DNA of 11,397 nucleotides from Lachnospiraceae bacterium (GCA_003447895.1 DLYC01000197.1:1-11397); one strand, 5' to 3'. Shown: positions 1 to 6,541, counted from the first letter of the stretch. Numbers and translations: made by a program. The notes: a model not told the origin generated them from the letters alone.

Positions 1-1415
1 TTGGTCGGCTCGTCGAGGATAAGGAAATTCGCCTCGGAGAGCATCAGGAGCGCCAGGGAAAGGCGTCCGCGCTCGCCGCCGGAAAGGTCCTTGACCCGCT
101 TGAACACATCGTCCCCGGTGAAAAGGAAGGAGGCGAGGAGATTGCGGATCTGCAGGTCCGTCATGGCCGGGCGCAGATCGCTCACTTCCTCGAAGAGGGT
201 CTTTTCCGGATGCAGGACCTGGTGGTCCTGGTCGTAATAGCCGATTATGACGCCGGTGCCCAGGGTGACAAGTCCCCGGTCAGCGTCCACGAGGCCGTTG
301 ATGATCTTGAGGATGGTCGATTTGCCCGTCCCGTTGTCCCCGATCAGGGCGACCCGCTCGCCGCGGCGGATGTCAAAGGACAGATCCGAAAAGAGCGGTT
401 CGTCGAAGGCCTTGGCCAGGTCCTCCACATGGAGCACATCCTTGCCGCTCACCTTGGCGGGGGAGAAGCGCAGGCGCAGGGCGTCGTCCTCTCCGGGCGG
501 CTTGTCCAGGCGCTCCATCTTCTCCAGCATCTTCTCCCGGCTCTCGGCCCGCCTGATGGATTTTTCCCGGTTAAAGGATTTGAGCCTGGCAATGACCTCC
601 TCCTGGTGGCGGATCTCCTGCTGCTGCTTGAGGTACGCCCGCAGCTGCGCTTCGCGCAGCTGTTTTTTCTTTTCCGCGAAGGCGCTGTAGCCGCCGGAGA
701 AGGAGATGGCCTCCCCGTGCTCGATCTCGATCACCTTGGTCACGACGCGGTCAAGGAAATACCGGTCGTGGGAGACGATGAGGACCGTGCCCCGATAGTT
801 CATCAGATAGGTCTCGAGCCAGCGGATACTGCTCATATCGAGATGGTTTGTCGGCTCATCGAGCATGAGAAGATCCGGCTTTTGCAGAAGGAGCTTACTG
901 AGGGCCACGCGCGTCTTCTGTCCGCCCGATAAGGTTGAGACAGTCTGGTCAAATTCCGCGTCCGTAAAGCCGAGCCCCCGCAGAACGCCGGTCACTTCCC
1001 CTTTATAGGCATAGCCGTTTTCAAGCTCAAAGCGGTGAAGAAGGTCCGTGTATTCCGTGATGGTCTGCGTGAGCGCGTCCCCCTTTAGCTTTTCCATGTG
1101 CGCCTCATACTGCGTGAGACGGTTTTCCATATCGATCAGATACTGCTTTACGGAGAGGGCCTCCTCGTAGACCGTCCGCCCGGACACGAGTCCCTGGTTC
1201 TGGGCGAGATAGCCGTAACTGCAGTCCCTCTCAAAGGATACCGTGCCGCTGTCGGGCGCCTCTTCTCCGATAATGATCCTTAAGAGCGTGGTCTTTCCGG
1301 CTCCGTTGATTCCGACGACAGCGGCCTTGTCCCCCTTTTCAAGGTGGAAAGTGACGTCTCTTAAAACGGTATTTTCCGGATATTCTTTACTGATATGGTG
1401 GCAGGCAAGAATCAT
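1..1415 (-). CDS. ABC-F family ATPase, YdiF-type (3' end cut off by window edge)
   Basis: This is a soluble protein with two ATP-binding cassettes and no membrane segments, typical of ABC-F proteins, which act on the ribosome (translation rescue or antibiotic protection) rather than in transport. Read on the minus strand from ATG at 1415, 471 codons are visible. The first cassette has Walker A GINGAGKTT (residues 35-43), signature LSGGQ (162-166) and Walker B LLMLDEPTNHLD (182-193), with SHDR at 215-218. A charged linker of the kind that reaches into the ribosome spans about 240-310. The second cassette has Walker A GDNGTGKST (359-367), signature LSGGE (444-448) and ends in LILDEPT at the window edge, so roughly the last 50 or more residues are missing. 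The motif AQNQGL (71-76) and the linker resemble Bacillus YdiF more than Uup or YkpA; this is from memory of the family. It is transcribed divergently from rex from its own promoter. The substrate or stalled-ribosome type is not inferable. Confidence 0.95.
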   Translation of the reverse strand, partial: MILACHHISKEYPENTVLRDVTFHLEKGDKAAVVGINGAGKTTLLRIIIGEEAPDSGTVSFERDCSYGYLAQNQGLVSGRTVYEEALSVKQYLIDMENRLTQYEAHMEKLKGDALTQTITEYTDLLHRFELENGYAYKGEVTGVLRGLGFTDAEFDQTVSTLSGGQKTRVALSKLLLQKPDLLMLDEPTNHLDMSSIRWLETYLMNYRGTVLIVSHDRYFLDRVVTKVIEIEHGEAISFSGGYSAFAEKKKQLREAQLRAYLKQQQEIRHQEEVIARLKSFNREKSIRRAESREKMLEKMERLDKPPGEDDALRLRFSPAKVSGKDVLHVEDLAKAFDEPLFSDLSFDIRRGERVALIGDNGTGKSTILKIINGLVDADRGLVTLGTGVIIGYYDQDHQVLHPEKTLFEEVSDLRPAMTDLQIRNLLASFLFTGDDVFKRVKDLSGGERGRLSLALLMLSEANFLILDEPT

Positions 1416-1441
1416 GGTTTTTCTCTCTTTAACGTAGCTTA

Positions 1442-1460
1442 TTTCGGGCAATGCCCGTAA
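1442..1460. promoter_or_regulatory. palindrome at the ABC-F transcription start, possible operator
   Basis: CGGGCA-A-TGCCCG at 1445-1457 is a perfect 6-bp inverted repeat around a single base, extended by two further pairs (TT at 1442-1443, AA at 1459-1460) across one mismatch. It lies just downstream of the -10 box, covering roughly +1 to +17 of the ABC-F transcript. A one-base centre makes a tight RNA hairpin unlikely, so a protein-binding DNA operator is the more natural reading. The regulator is unknown. Confidence 0.4.
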
Positions 1461-1465
1461 CTTTC

Positions 1466-1494
1466 ACTATATTAAAAATTTCCGGATAAGTCAA
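1466..1494 (-). promoter_or_regulatory. sigma-A-like promoter for the ABC-F gene
   Basis: On the minus strand the -35 box is TTGACT (complement of 1489-1494) and the -10 box is TATAGT (complement of 1466-1471), separated by exactly 17 bp. Transcription would start near 1459 and leave a leader of about 45 nt before the ATG at 1415. Both boxes differ from consensus at a single base. The call rests on sequence match and position only. Confidence 0.8.
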
Positions 1495-1553
1495 ACCGGC
1501 CCTCTGCCCCGAAGACGCGGCCGGAACGGTCCTTTTCCTGTCCGTATTTGCAA

Positions 1554-1582
1554 TTGACGTGATTTTGGCGAATCGATATAAT
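1554..1582 (+). promoter_or_regulatory. sigma-A-like promoter for rex
   Basis: TTGACG (1554-1559) and a perfect TATAAT (1577-1582) are separated by 17 bp. The expected start is near 1589, giving a leader of about 55 nt before the GTG start of rex. The -35 box is 59 bp from the divergent ABC-F -35 box, so the two promoters do not overlap. No clear Rex-type operator lies on or near this promoter. Confidence 0.85.
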
Positions 1583-1644
1583 CAATATGTAAAAGAATGG
1601 TCAAAGAATTTGTCAATCATTACTGGAAAGGATAGAGAAAGCTA

Positions 1645-2283
1645 GTGGAAGAACGGGGGATCTCACAGGCAGTGATCGGCAGGCTGCCTCGTTATTACAG
1701 GTATCTGGGCGAACTCAAGAGCGAGGGTGTCGAGAGAATATCTTCTCAGGAACTGAGCAGGATCATGAACGTAACAGCCTCTCAGATCAGGCAGGATTTT
1801 AACAATTTCGGGGGATTCGGGCAGCAGGGCTACGGGTACAATACCAATTATCTTTATGAGGAGATCGGAAAGATCCTCGGTCTCAACAAACAGCACGATA
1901 TGATCCTGATCGGCGCGGGAAATCTCGGCCAGGCAATTGTCAATTATATGAACCTGAAGAACCGCGGGTTTTCATTCAAGGGCGCGTTTGACGTAAACCC
2001 TGATCTCTATGACAAAAAGATCGCAAATGTTCCGATCTATCCCATGGAACAGATGCCCGCGTTCATCAGCAGCAACCACATTGATATCGCGGTCCTCACG
2101 GTGCCCAAGGCTGCGGCGATCGAGATCACGCAGGTCCTCGCGGAGACGCCGATCAAGGCTATATGGAACTTTGCGCATGTGGATCTCAAGGCGCCGGAGA
2201 GAATACAGGTGGAGAGCGTACACTTGCAGGACAGCCTCATGAAATTGTCCTACAACATCAGGAGAAATGAAGAAAAGAGCTGA
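1645..2283 (+). CDS. rex: redox-sensing transcriptional repressor Rex
   Basis: Rex is a homodimeric cytoplasmic repressor that reads the NADH/NAD+ ratio: it binds operators when NADH is low and releases them when NADH is bound, typically controlling fermentation and redox genes. The 212-residue product has the family's usual length. Residues 1-80 form the winged-helix DNA-binding part, including the family stretch SQIRQDFNNFGGFGQQGYGY (46-65). The Rossmann domain follows with the dinucleotide-binding glycine motif IGAGNLGQA (89-97), the strand ending GAFDVNP (113-119) and AVLTVPKAAA (149-158). The C-terminal helix that swaps between subunits includes QDSLMKLSY (195-203). The start is GTG at 1645, with an AAAGGA ribosome site at 1627-1632 and a purine-rich GAGAAAG closer in; no better in-frame ATG lies upstream. 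It is a single-gene unit, with a strong promoter before it and an intrinsic terminator after it. Its targets cannot be told from this window. Confidence 0.97.
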   Translation: MEERGISQAVIGRLPRYYRYLGELKSEGVERISSQELSRIMNVTASQIRQDFNNFGGFGQQGYGYNTNYLYEEIGKILGLNKQHDMILIGAGNLGQAIVNYMNLKNRGFSFKGAFDVNPDLYDKKIANVPIYPMEQMPAFISSNHIDIAVLTVPKAAAIEITQVLAETPIKAIWNFAHVDLKAPERIQVESVHLQDSLMKLSYNIRRNEEKS

Positions 2284-2326
2284 GCCGGCATAAGGCCCGG
2301 ATCTAAAGTGAAGCTCAGAATGAGAC

Positions 2327-2361
2327 GCCCTTTCCGGTCACATCCGGAAAGGGCTTTTTTT
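2327..2361 (+). terminator. intrinsic terminator after rex
   Basis: A perfect 11-bp stem, GCCCTTTCCGG (2327-2337) with CCGGAAAGGGC (2344-2354), encloses a 6-nt loop and is followed by seven T residues (2355-2361). It lies 44 bp after the rex stop codon. This is a textbook Rho-independent terminator and should separate rex from nnr. Confidence 0.95.
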
Positions 2362-2414
2362 CGCGAAGCGGAGGGTCCCGCGCGGGCGGCTTCGCGTCGC
2401 GGTCCGAAGGGGAG
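2362..2414 (+). promoter_or_regulatory. GC-rich hairpin region and ribosome site before nnr
   Basis: CGCGAAGC (2362-2369) pairs perfectly with GCTTCGCG (2389-2396); the loop contains the self-complementary 10-mer CCCGCGCGGG (2377-2386). The right arm's CTTCG (2390-2394) could instead pair with CGAAG (2405-2409), which overlaps the nnr ribosome site AAGGGGAG (2407-2414), six bases before the ATG. I see no promoter between the rex terminator and nnr, so how nnr is transcribed is unclear. The structure is real in sequence; a regulatory role is inference. Confidence 0.4.
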
Positions 2415-2420
2415 AGCACA

Positions 2421-4076
2421 ATGAAATATATTTTGACCGGAACAGAAATGGCGGAGGCAGACCGTCTCACATCGGAGAAAATAGGGATTCCTTCCATCGT
2501 GCTGATGGAGAGAGCCGCCCTGGCGGTGGCGGATGAGATTACAGAGCGGTTTGGCGACGCGGAGAGGATCACGATCCTGGCAGGCCCCGGAAACAACGGC
2601 GCGGACGGACTGGCAGCCGGGCGCCTTCTGACGGACCGGGGATACCGGGTGCAGTTTCTGCTCCTTACGGACAAGATGCCGAAGGCGGACTCCTCGTCGA
2701 TGATCCAGCGAAGGATCCTTGAAGCGTACGGCGCGGATGTCCGGGCGTTTGAGGACCGCGCTCTGGAAGAATTCGGGCCCGATGTGATCGTGGACGCGCT
2801 GTTCGGAACAGGCCTCGGAAGGCCTCTCACGGAAAAGGCGGCCCATATGGCGGAATTTACCGGAAACTACCGGGACAGGACCGGATGCAAAGTCGTGGGC
2901 CTGGACATTCCCTCCGGCGTCTCCTCCGATGACGGGCAGATCCTCGGCGCCGCGTTTTCATGCGATCTCACGGTCACGTTCGCCTATTACAAGAGGGGAC
3001 ACTTCCTGTTCCCCGGGCGGGAGTACTGCGGAGAGACTGTCCTTAGAGAGATCGGGATCCGCGACCTCAGCTTTCGTTTCAGGGAGAGCGGACTTCCGGA
3101 AGCCTTTATGTACGAGCGATGCGACCTTCCGGAACTTCTGGGAAAGCGGAGCGGGGGAGGCAACAAAGGCACCTTTGGCAAAATACTGATCGCGGCAGGG
3201 AGCTTTTCCATGTGCGGCGCGGCGCTCCTATGCGCGGAGGCCTCAATGAGAAGCGGAGCCGGGATGGTAAAGCTGTTTACCAGGGAGGAGAACCGCCTGA
3301 TCGTGCAGCAGGCACTGCCGGAAGCGATGCTGACTACTTACGAGGCTTTTTCTTCGGAAAAAGAGGGTGAAAAGAAGAGGGAACGGGAAGCGCTCAGGCA
3401 GTCGCTCATCAGGGACCTGGACTGGGCGGACGTCGTCGTCGCGGGCCCCGCGATCGGGCTTTCGGAAGAAGGGCGCTGCGTGGTCCGGACCATTCTCGAG
3501 TACGGAGCGGAAGACGGCAGCGTCAGCCGCAACAGAAAAAGACCGCTGTCCGGTATGGTACTTGACGCCGACGCGGTCAGGCTGATCGCACAGGACGATG
3601 AGCTGGACCTCCTTCTTCAAAAGAGAGCGGGCGATACGGCGTGCGTTCTGACGCCGCATCTTGCGGAATTCGCGGACCTTGTCCATGTGAGCGTCAGGGA
3701 GGCGGCCGGGGAGCGGATCCCGCTCCTTAGACAGGCCGCAGAGCGGTACAAGTGCACCGTACTCGGAAAGGACGCCGTGACCATGATCGTCTCATCCGGT
3801 GACAGGTCCGTCTGTATGGTCACAAACGGAAACAGCGGAATGGCCACGGCCGGAAGCGGAGATGTGCTCTCGGGCATAACAGGCGCTATGCTGGCGTCCG
3901 TCCCGGACCGGGCGGGAAGCGGCCGGAAGGCTGCAGAGGCCGCGGCTTTTGTCCACGCGGAGGCGGGAAGGCTCTGCAGGGAGAGAATGGGAGAGAGAGC
4001 CATGCTCGCAGGGGACATCCTGCGGGCGGCCGGCGAGGTGACCCGCGACGCGGGGCGTGACACACTGCAGGAATGA
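2421..4076 (+). CDS. nnr: bifunctional NAD(P)H-hydrate epimerase / ADP-dependent NAD(P)H-hydrate dehydratase
   Basis: This enzyme repairs NADHX and NADPHX, the hydrated, inactive forms of the cofactors. The N-terminal YjeF domain interconverts the R and S epimers and the C-terminal ribokinase-like domain dehydrates the S form using ADP. The 551 residues match the fused bacterial form. Epimerase motifs are GPGNNGADG (55-63), VDALFGTGLGRPL (124-136) and LDIPSGVSSDDG (161-172). The dehydratase domain begins near GTFGKILIAAGS (250-261), has MRSGAGMVKL (276-285), GPAIG (342-346), LDADAV (381-386) and TPHLAEF (411-417), and ends with NGNSGMATAGSGDVLSG (469-485), where D481 is the expected catalytic Asp. 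TPHLAEF departs from the more usual TPHPGE-type motif, a minor variation. The start is ATG at 2421 with AAGGGGAG six bases upstream. alr follows after 20 bp, a pairing common in Firmicutes and probably one transcript. Confidence 0.95.
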   Translation: MKYILTGTEMAEADRLTSEKIGIPSIVLMERAALAVADEITERFGDAERITILAGPGNNGADGLAAGRLLTDRGYRVQFLLLTDKMPKADSSSMIQRRILEAYGADVRAFEDRALEEFGPDVIVDALFGTGLGRPLTEKAAHMAEFTGNYRDRTGCKVVGLDIPSGVSSDDGQILGAAFSCDLTVTFAYYKRGHFLFPGREYCGETVLREIGIRDLSFRFRESGLPEAFMYERCDLPELLGKRSGGGNKGTFGKILIAAGSFSMCGAALLCAEASMRSGAGMVKLFTREENRLIVQQALPEAMLTTYEAFSSEKEGEKKREREALRQSLIRDLDWADVVVAGPAIGLSEEGRCVVRTILEYGAEDGSVSRNRKRPLSGMVLDADAVRLIAQDDELDLLLQKRAGDTACVLTPHLAEFADLVHVSVREAAGERIPLLRQAAERYKCTVLGKDAVTMIVSSGDRSVCMVTNGNSGMATAGSGDVLSGITGAMLASVPDRAGSGRKAAEAAAFVHAEAGRLCRERMGERAMLAGDILRAAGEVTRDAGRDTLQE

Positions 4077-4096
4077 AAGGATGAGAGGGCAGGATC

Positions 4097-5284
4097 ATGA
4101 GTGAATACAATCTGAAATCGGTTTGCAGGACTGAGGATTCCGAGGGGCATGACAGGATCTGGGCGCAGATCGACCTGGACGCCGTGCGCTTTAATATGGA
4201 GAGCATGAAGAAGAATCTTCGGGAGGGCACCCGGATGATCGCTGTGTTAAAGACCAACGCATACGGCCACGGCGCGGTAAAGATCATGAAGGAGCTGGAG
4301 AAGATCCCCTACGTCTGGGGCTACGCGGCGGCCACCTTTGAGGAGGCGAAGGAGCTTCGGGAAAACGGAGCCGTAAAGCCGATCCTCCTTCTGGGCTATG
4401 TTTTTCCTTACTGCTACCGGGAACTGGCCGATCTGGAGATCCGGCCGGCCGTGTTCAGAGAGGATATGCTCGGGCAGCTCTCTGCCGCCGCAAAGGAGGC
4501 GGGAAAGCCCATCCGGATCCACATCGCCCTGGACACCGGAATGGGCAGGATCGGGGTAAGGCCGGACGACGAGGGGCTCTCTTTTGTCAAAAAAGCGCTG
4601 GAGACGCCCGGACTTTCCGTGGAAGGAATGTTCACGCACTTTGCAAAGGCGGATGAGAGGGACCATGAGCCGACCTGCACGCAGATCAGGCGCTATTCTA
4701 AGTTCCGGGACAGGATCCGGAGAGAACTGGGCTTTGAGATCCCTTACTGCCACTGCTCCAACAGCGCCGGGATCATCGAATTCTCAGAGGCCAACATGGA
4801 TCTTGTGAGAGCCGGCATCACTCTCTACGGGCTCTGGCCCTCGGAGGAAGTCAGTAAAACGGCAGTCCCTCTTAAGCCTGTCATGTCCCTCTACTCGCAC
4901 ATTGTCTATCTCAAGGAAGTCGGGCCCGGCGAGGGCATCAGTTACGGCGGAACCTACGTGACAAAGGCGGAGAAGACCAGAATCGCCACGGTCCCGGCCG
5001 GTTACGGGGACGGCTATCCCAGAAGCCTTTCCAACAAGGGCTTCGTCCTCATCTGCGGGAAGAGGGCGCCGATCCTGGGACGGGTCTGCATGGACCAGAT
5101 GATGGTCGATGTGACGGACATTCCCGAGGCGAAGGAGGGGAGCCTGTGCACACTGATCGGGACAGACGGCGAAGAGACGATCACGATGGAGGATCTGGGC
5201 GATCTTTCCGGCAGGTTCAACTATGAGCTCGCCTGTGATATCAACGAACGCGTACCGAGGATCGTGTGCGCGGAGAGCCATTAG
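4097..5284 (+). CDS. alr: alanine racemase
   Basis: Alanine racemase is a PLP enzyme that converts L-alanine to D-alanine for the peptidoglycan stem peptide. The product has 395 residues, usual for a homodimeric Alr. The N-terminal TIM barrel begins at IWAQIDLDAVRFN (21-33), after about 20 non-conserved residues. The PLP lysine is K52 in AVLKTNAYGHG (49-59), where T replaces the more common A of the KANAYGHG form. ALDTGMGRIGV (144-154) and HCSNSAGI (219-226) are barrel motifs. The second catalytic residue, Tyr283, sits in GISYGGTY (280-287) contributed by the C-terminal beta domain, followed by PAGYGDGYPR (300-309) and RVCMDQMMVDVT (329-340). The start is ATG at 4097 with GAGGG at 4085-4089. 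It lies 20 bp after nnr and is probably co-transcribed with it. No terminator is visible after its stop, and the next promoter begins at the very next base. Confidence 0.96.
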   Translation: MSEYNLKSVCRTEDSEGHDRIWAQIDLDAVRFNMESMKKNLREGTRMIAVLKTNAYGHGAVKIMKELEKIPYVWGYAAATFEEAKELRENGAVKPILLLGYVFPYCYRELADLEIRPAVFREDMLGQLSAAAKEAGKPIRIHIALDTGMGRIGVRPDDEGLSFVKKALETPGLSVEGMFTHFAKADERDHEPTCTQIRRYSKFRDRIRRELGFEIPYCHCSNSAGIIEFSEANMDLVRAGITLYGLWPSEEVSKTAVPLKPVMSLYSHIVYLKEVGPGEGISYGGTYVTKAEKTRIATVPAGYGDGYPRSLSNKGFVLICGKRAPILGRVCMDQMMVDVTDIPEAKEGSLCTLIGTDGEETITMEDLGDLSGRFNYELACDINERVPRIVCAESH

Positions 5285-5313
5285 TTGACGGTTTTGCGCG
5301 TTAATGGTATAGT
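5285..5313 (+). promoter_or_regulatory. sigma-A-like promoter for yebC
   Basis: TTGACG (5285-5290) and TATAGT (5308-5313) are separated by 17 bp. The -35 box starts at the base directly after the alr stop codon. Transcription would start near 5320, leaving a leader of about 150 nt before yebC. The -35 box is identical to that of the rex promoter. Confidence 0.85.
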
Positions 5314-5346
5314 CTAGAGTGAGTTTTTTCGTAAAAGAAAAGGCCT

Positions 5347-5464
5347 GCGGCGGGGACTGAGTCTCTGAGGCCGCGAAGCATGTTTTGGATACAGAAAAAA
5401 CGTCTGATAACGGCGGACACGCCGTTAACTATAGAAAAGGAGCCCACGGCTCCGGTATGGAGGA
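5347..5464 (+). promoter_or_regulatory. structured 5' leader of yebC with three hairpins
   Basis: Three successive hairpins can be drawn by eye. The first (5347-5374) pairs GCGGC with GCCGC and continues, after a 3-nt bulge, as an inner 6-bp stem containing G-U pairs. The second (5408-5427) is a perfect 8-bp stem, TAACGGCG with CGCCGTTA, around a GACA loop. The third (5439-5453) is a perfect 6-bp stem, GGAGCC with GGCTCC, around a 3-nt loop. The yebC ribosome site GGAGGA lies at 5459-5464. CTCC (5450-5453) could pair either inside hairpin three or with the GGAG of the ribosome site, so two exclusive folds are possible. None of the stems has a T-run, so they are not simple terminators. I do not recognise a known riboswitch class. 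Confidence 0.5.
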
Positions 5465-5468
5465 AAAC

Positions 5469-6200
5469 ATGTCAGGACATTCCAAATTTGCAAACATCAA
5501 GCACAAGAAAGAGAAGAACGACGCGGCCAAGGGAAAGATCTTTACGATCATCGGCCGTGAGATCGCGGTCGCGGTCAAGGAGGGCGGCGCGGATCCCGCC
5601 AACAACTTCAAGCTTGCCAAGGTCATTGCAAAGGCCAAGGCCAACAATATGCCCAATGAGACGATCGAGCGCGGCATCAAGAAAGCTGCCGGTGACGTGG
5701 GAAATGTCAATTTCCAGTACAACACCTATGAGGGCTACGGCCCCGGCGGAATCGCGATCATCGTAGATACACTTACGGACAATCAGAACAGAACTGCCGC
5801 GAACGTGAGAAGCGCGTTTACCAAGGGAAACGGGAGTATCGGAACCCAGGGCTGCGTCTCCTTCATGTTTGACAGGAAAGGCCAGATCATCATCGACAAA
5901 GAGGACTGCGATCTTAGCGCGGACGATCTTATGATGATCGTCCTGGACGCGGGCGCCGAAGATATCAAAGAGGAAGAGGACAGCTTTGAGATCCTCACCG
6001 CGGAGGAAGACTTCGACGCGGTCGAGAAGGCACTCAGGGATGAGGGAATTGAGCTCGCCTCCGCGGAAGTGACCATGATCCCCCAGAACTATGTAAAAGT
6101 GACAGATGAGACAGTCATGAAGCAGATCAGAAGGATCCTCGATCTTTTGGATGACGACGATGATGTACAGGCTGTCTATCACAACTGGGACGAGGACTGA
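5469..6200 (+). CDS. yebC: YebC/PmpR (TACO1-like) family protein
   Basis: YebC proteins are conserved cytoplasmic proteins first annotated as transcriptional regulators; more recent work on bacterial members and mitochondrial TACO1 points to ribosome binding and relief of stalling, notably at proline-rich stretches. This 243-residue product has the usual length. It opens with the diagnostic MSGHSKFANIKHKK (1-14) and DAAKGKIFT (18-26), followed by MPNETIERGIKKA (61-73), YEGYGPGGIA (87-96), DNQNRTAANVRSAF (104-117) and IGTQGCVSFMF (124-134). The tail is very acidic (LLDDDDDVQ, 226-234). I chose ATG 5469 because GGAGGA at 5459-5464 is well spaced and the family N-terminus begins exactly there. 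The frame is open upstream to a TTG at 5385, but that codon has no ribosome site and the extra residues are not family-like. It is the first gene of a likely run through ftsK. Confidence 0.96.
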   Translation: MSGHSKFANIKHKKEKNDAAKGKIFTIIGREIAVAVKEGGADPANNFKLAKVIAKAKANNMPNETIERGIKKAAGDVGNVNFQYNTYEGYGPGGIAIIVDTLTDNQNRTAANVRSAFTKGNGSIGTQGCVSFMFDRKGQIIIDKEDCDLSADDLMMIVLDAGAEDIKEEEDSFEILTAEEDFDAVEKALRDEGIELASAEVTMIPQNYVKVTDETVMKQIRRILDLLDDDDDVQAVYHNWDED

Positions 6201-6250
6201 CAGACTCCCGGGAAGACAAACAGGCTTCTATAAGAACAGCGCAGAAATAA

Positions 6251-6280
6251 GGCAGTTTTGTGTCACGGCACGAAACTGCC
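6251..6280 (+). other. 12-bp hairpin between yebC and the small ORF
   Basis: GGCAGTTT (6251-6258) pairs with AAACTGCC (6273-6280); inside these, T6259 and G6272 can form a wobble pair and GTG (6260-6262) pairs with CAC (6269-6271), leaving a 6-nt loop. The following bases are TCATTGCC, not a T-run, so it does not meet the usual criterion for an intrinsic terminator. It could be an attenuator, an RNA-stability or processing element, or a poor terminator for yebC. It ends 30 bp before the start of the small ORF. Confidence 0.55.
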
Positions 6281-6310
6281 TCATTGCCATCATGGAAGGA
6301 AACCTATATT

Positions 6311-6490
6311 ATGCAGTTACCGGATCAGATGAGTGTACCGGAAAGCGGTGAGCCCGGGATCAGGCTCCTCAAAAACCCGCTGCCCGGACCTCCGACAAGA
6401 GCGCATGTCCGAATGGAATTTGATGTTGAGACGCCGGAAGATGACGATTTTGACATTGAGATTCCGGAAGGAGATGACTTTGATATCTGA
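6311..6490 (+). CDS. small acidic protein with a 10-residue C-terminal repeat, unknown function
   Basis: I do not recognise a named family. The 59-residue product starts at ATG 6311, with AAGGA at 6296-6300 ten bases upstream, and stops 51 bp before the ftsK start. Residues 1-36 are mixed and include LLKNPLPGPP (19-28) and a basic patch around R30, H32 and R34. From residue 37 it is nearly all acidic and hydrophobic: FDVETPEDDD (37-46), FDIEIPEGDD (47-56) and FDI (57-59), that is 2.3 copies of a 10-residue unit. The underlying 30-bp DNA units (6419-6448 and 6449-6478) match at about 22 of 30 positions, many differences being silent or conservative, which suggests a translated gene. There is no membrane segment or signal peptide. 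In Bacillus a small gene, ylzJ, precedes spoIIIE, but I see no convincing similarity to it. An in-frame ATG at 6329 is a less likely start. Confidence 0.7.
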   Translation: MQLPDQMSVPESGEPGIRLLKNPLPGPPTRAHVRMEFDVETPEDDDFDIEIPEGDDFDI

Positions 6491-6541
6491 TCTCAATGAG
6501 ACGGCGGACCGTTGCGAAGGATAAGGAAGGGTGCGGAACGA

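Noticed and set aside
210..932. Plus-strand 240-residue open frame, plus others at 247-690 and 1098-1437
   Set aside because: They lie antisense to the ABC-F gene, whose minus-strand reading has all family motifs in order. The plus-strand products match nothing known to me and lack ribosome sites.
1496..1524. Inverted repeat CCGGCC / GGCCGG between the divergent promoters
   Set aside because: Arms of 6 bp made only of G and C with a 17-bp loop are easily expected by chance in this GC-rich stretch.
1583..1644. Rex operator for autoregulation in the rex leader
   Set aside because: TTGTCAA at 1610-1616 resembles half of a Rex box, but no matching TTNACAA half follows at the required spacing.
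5385..5468. In-frame N-terminal extension of YebC from TTG 5385
   Set aside because: No ribosome site precedes the TTG, the extra 28 residues are not family-like, and ATG 5469 has GGAGGA and begins exactly at the family N-terminus.
5380..5766. Possible upstream ORF (ATG 5380) in the yebC leader
   Set aside because: It runs far into yebC in another frame, has only a weak GAGG upstream and an Arg/Ser-rich product typical of a shadow frame.
5472..6182. Minus-strand 236-residue open frame opposite yebC
   Set aside because: YebC on the plus strand is unmistakable; the antisense product matches nothing I recognise.
6206..6234. Promoter for the small ORF and ftsK using TATAAG at 6229-6234
   Set aside because: At 16-18 bp upstream there is no sequence resembling TTGACA, nor an extended -10 TG.
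6512..6541. Upstream TTG start for ftsK
   Set aside because: There is no ribosome site before it, while ATG 6542 has GGAAGG about ten bases upstream.
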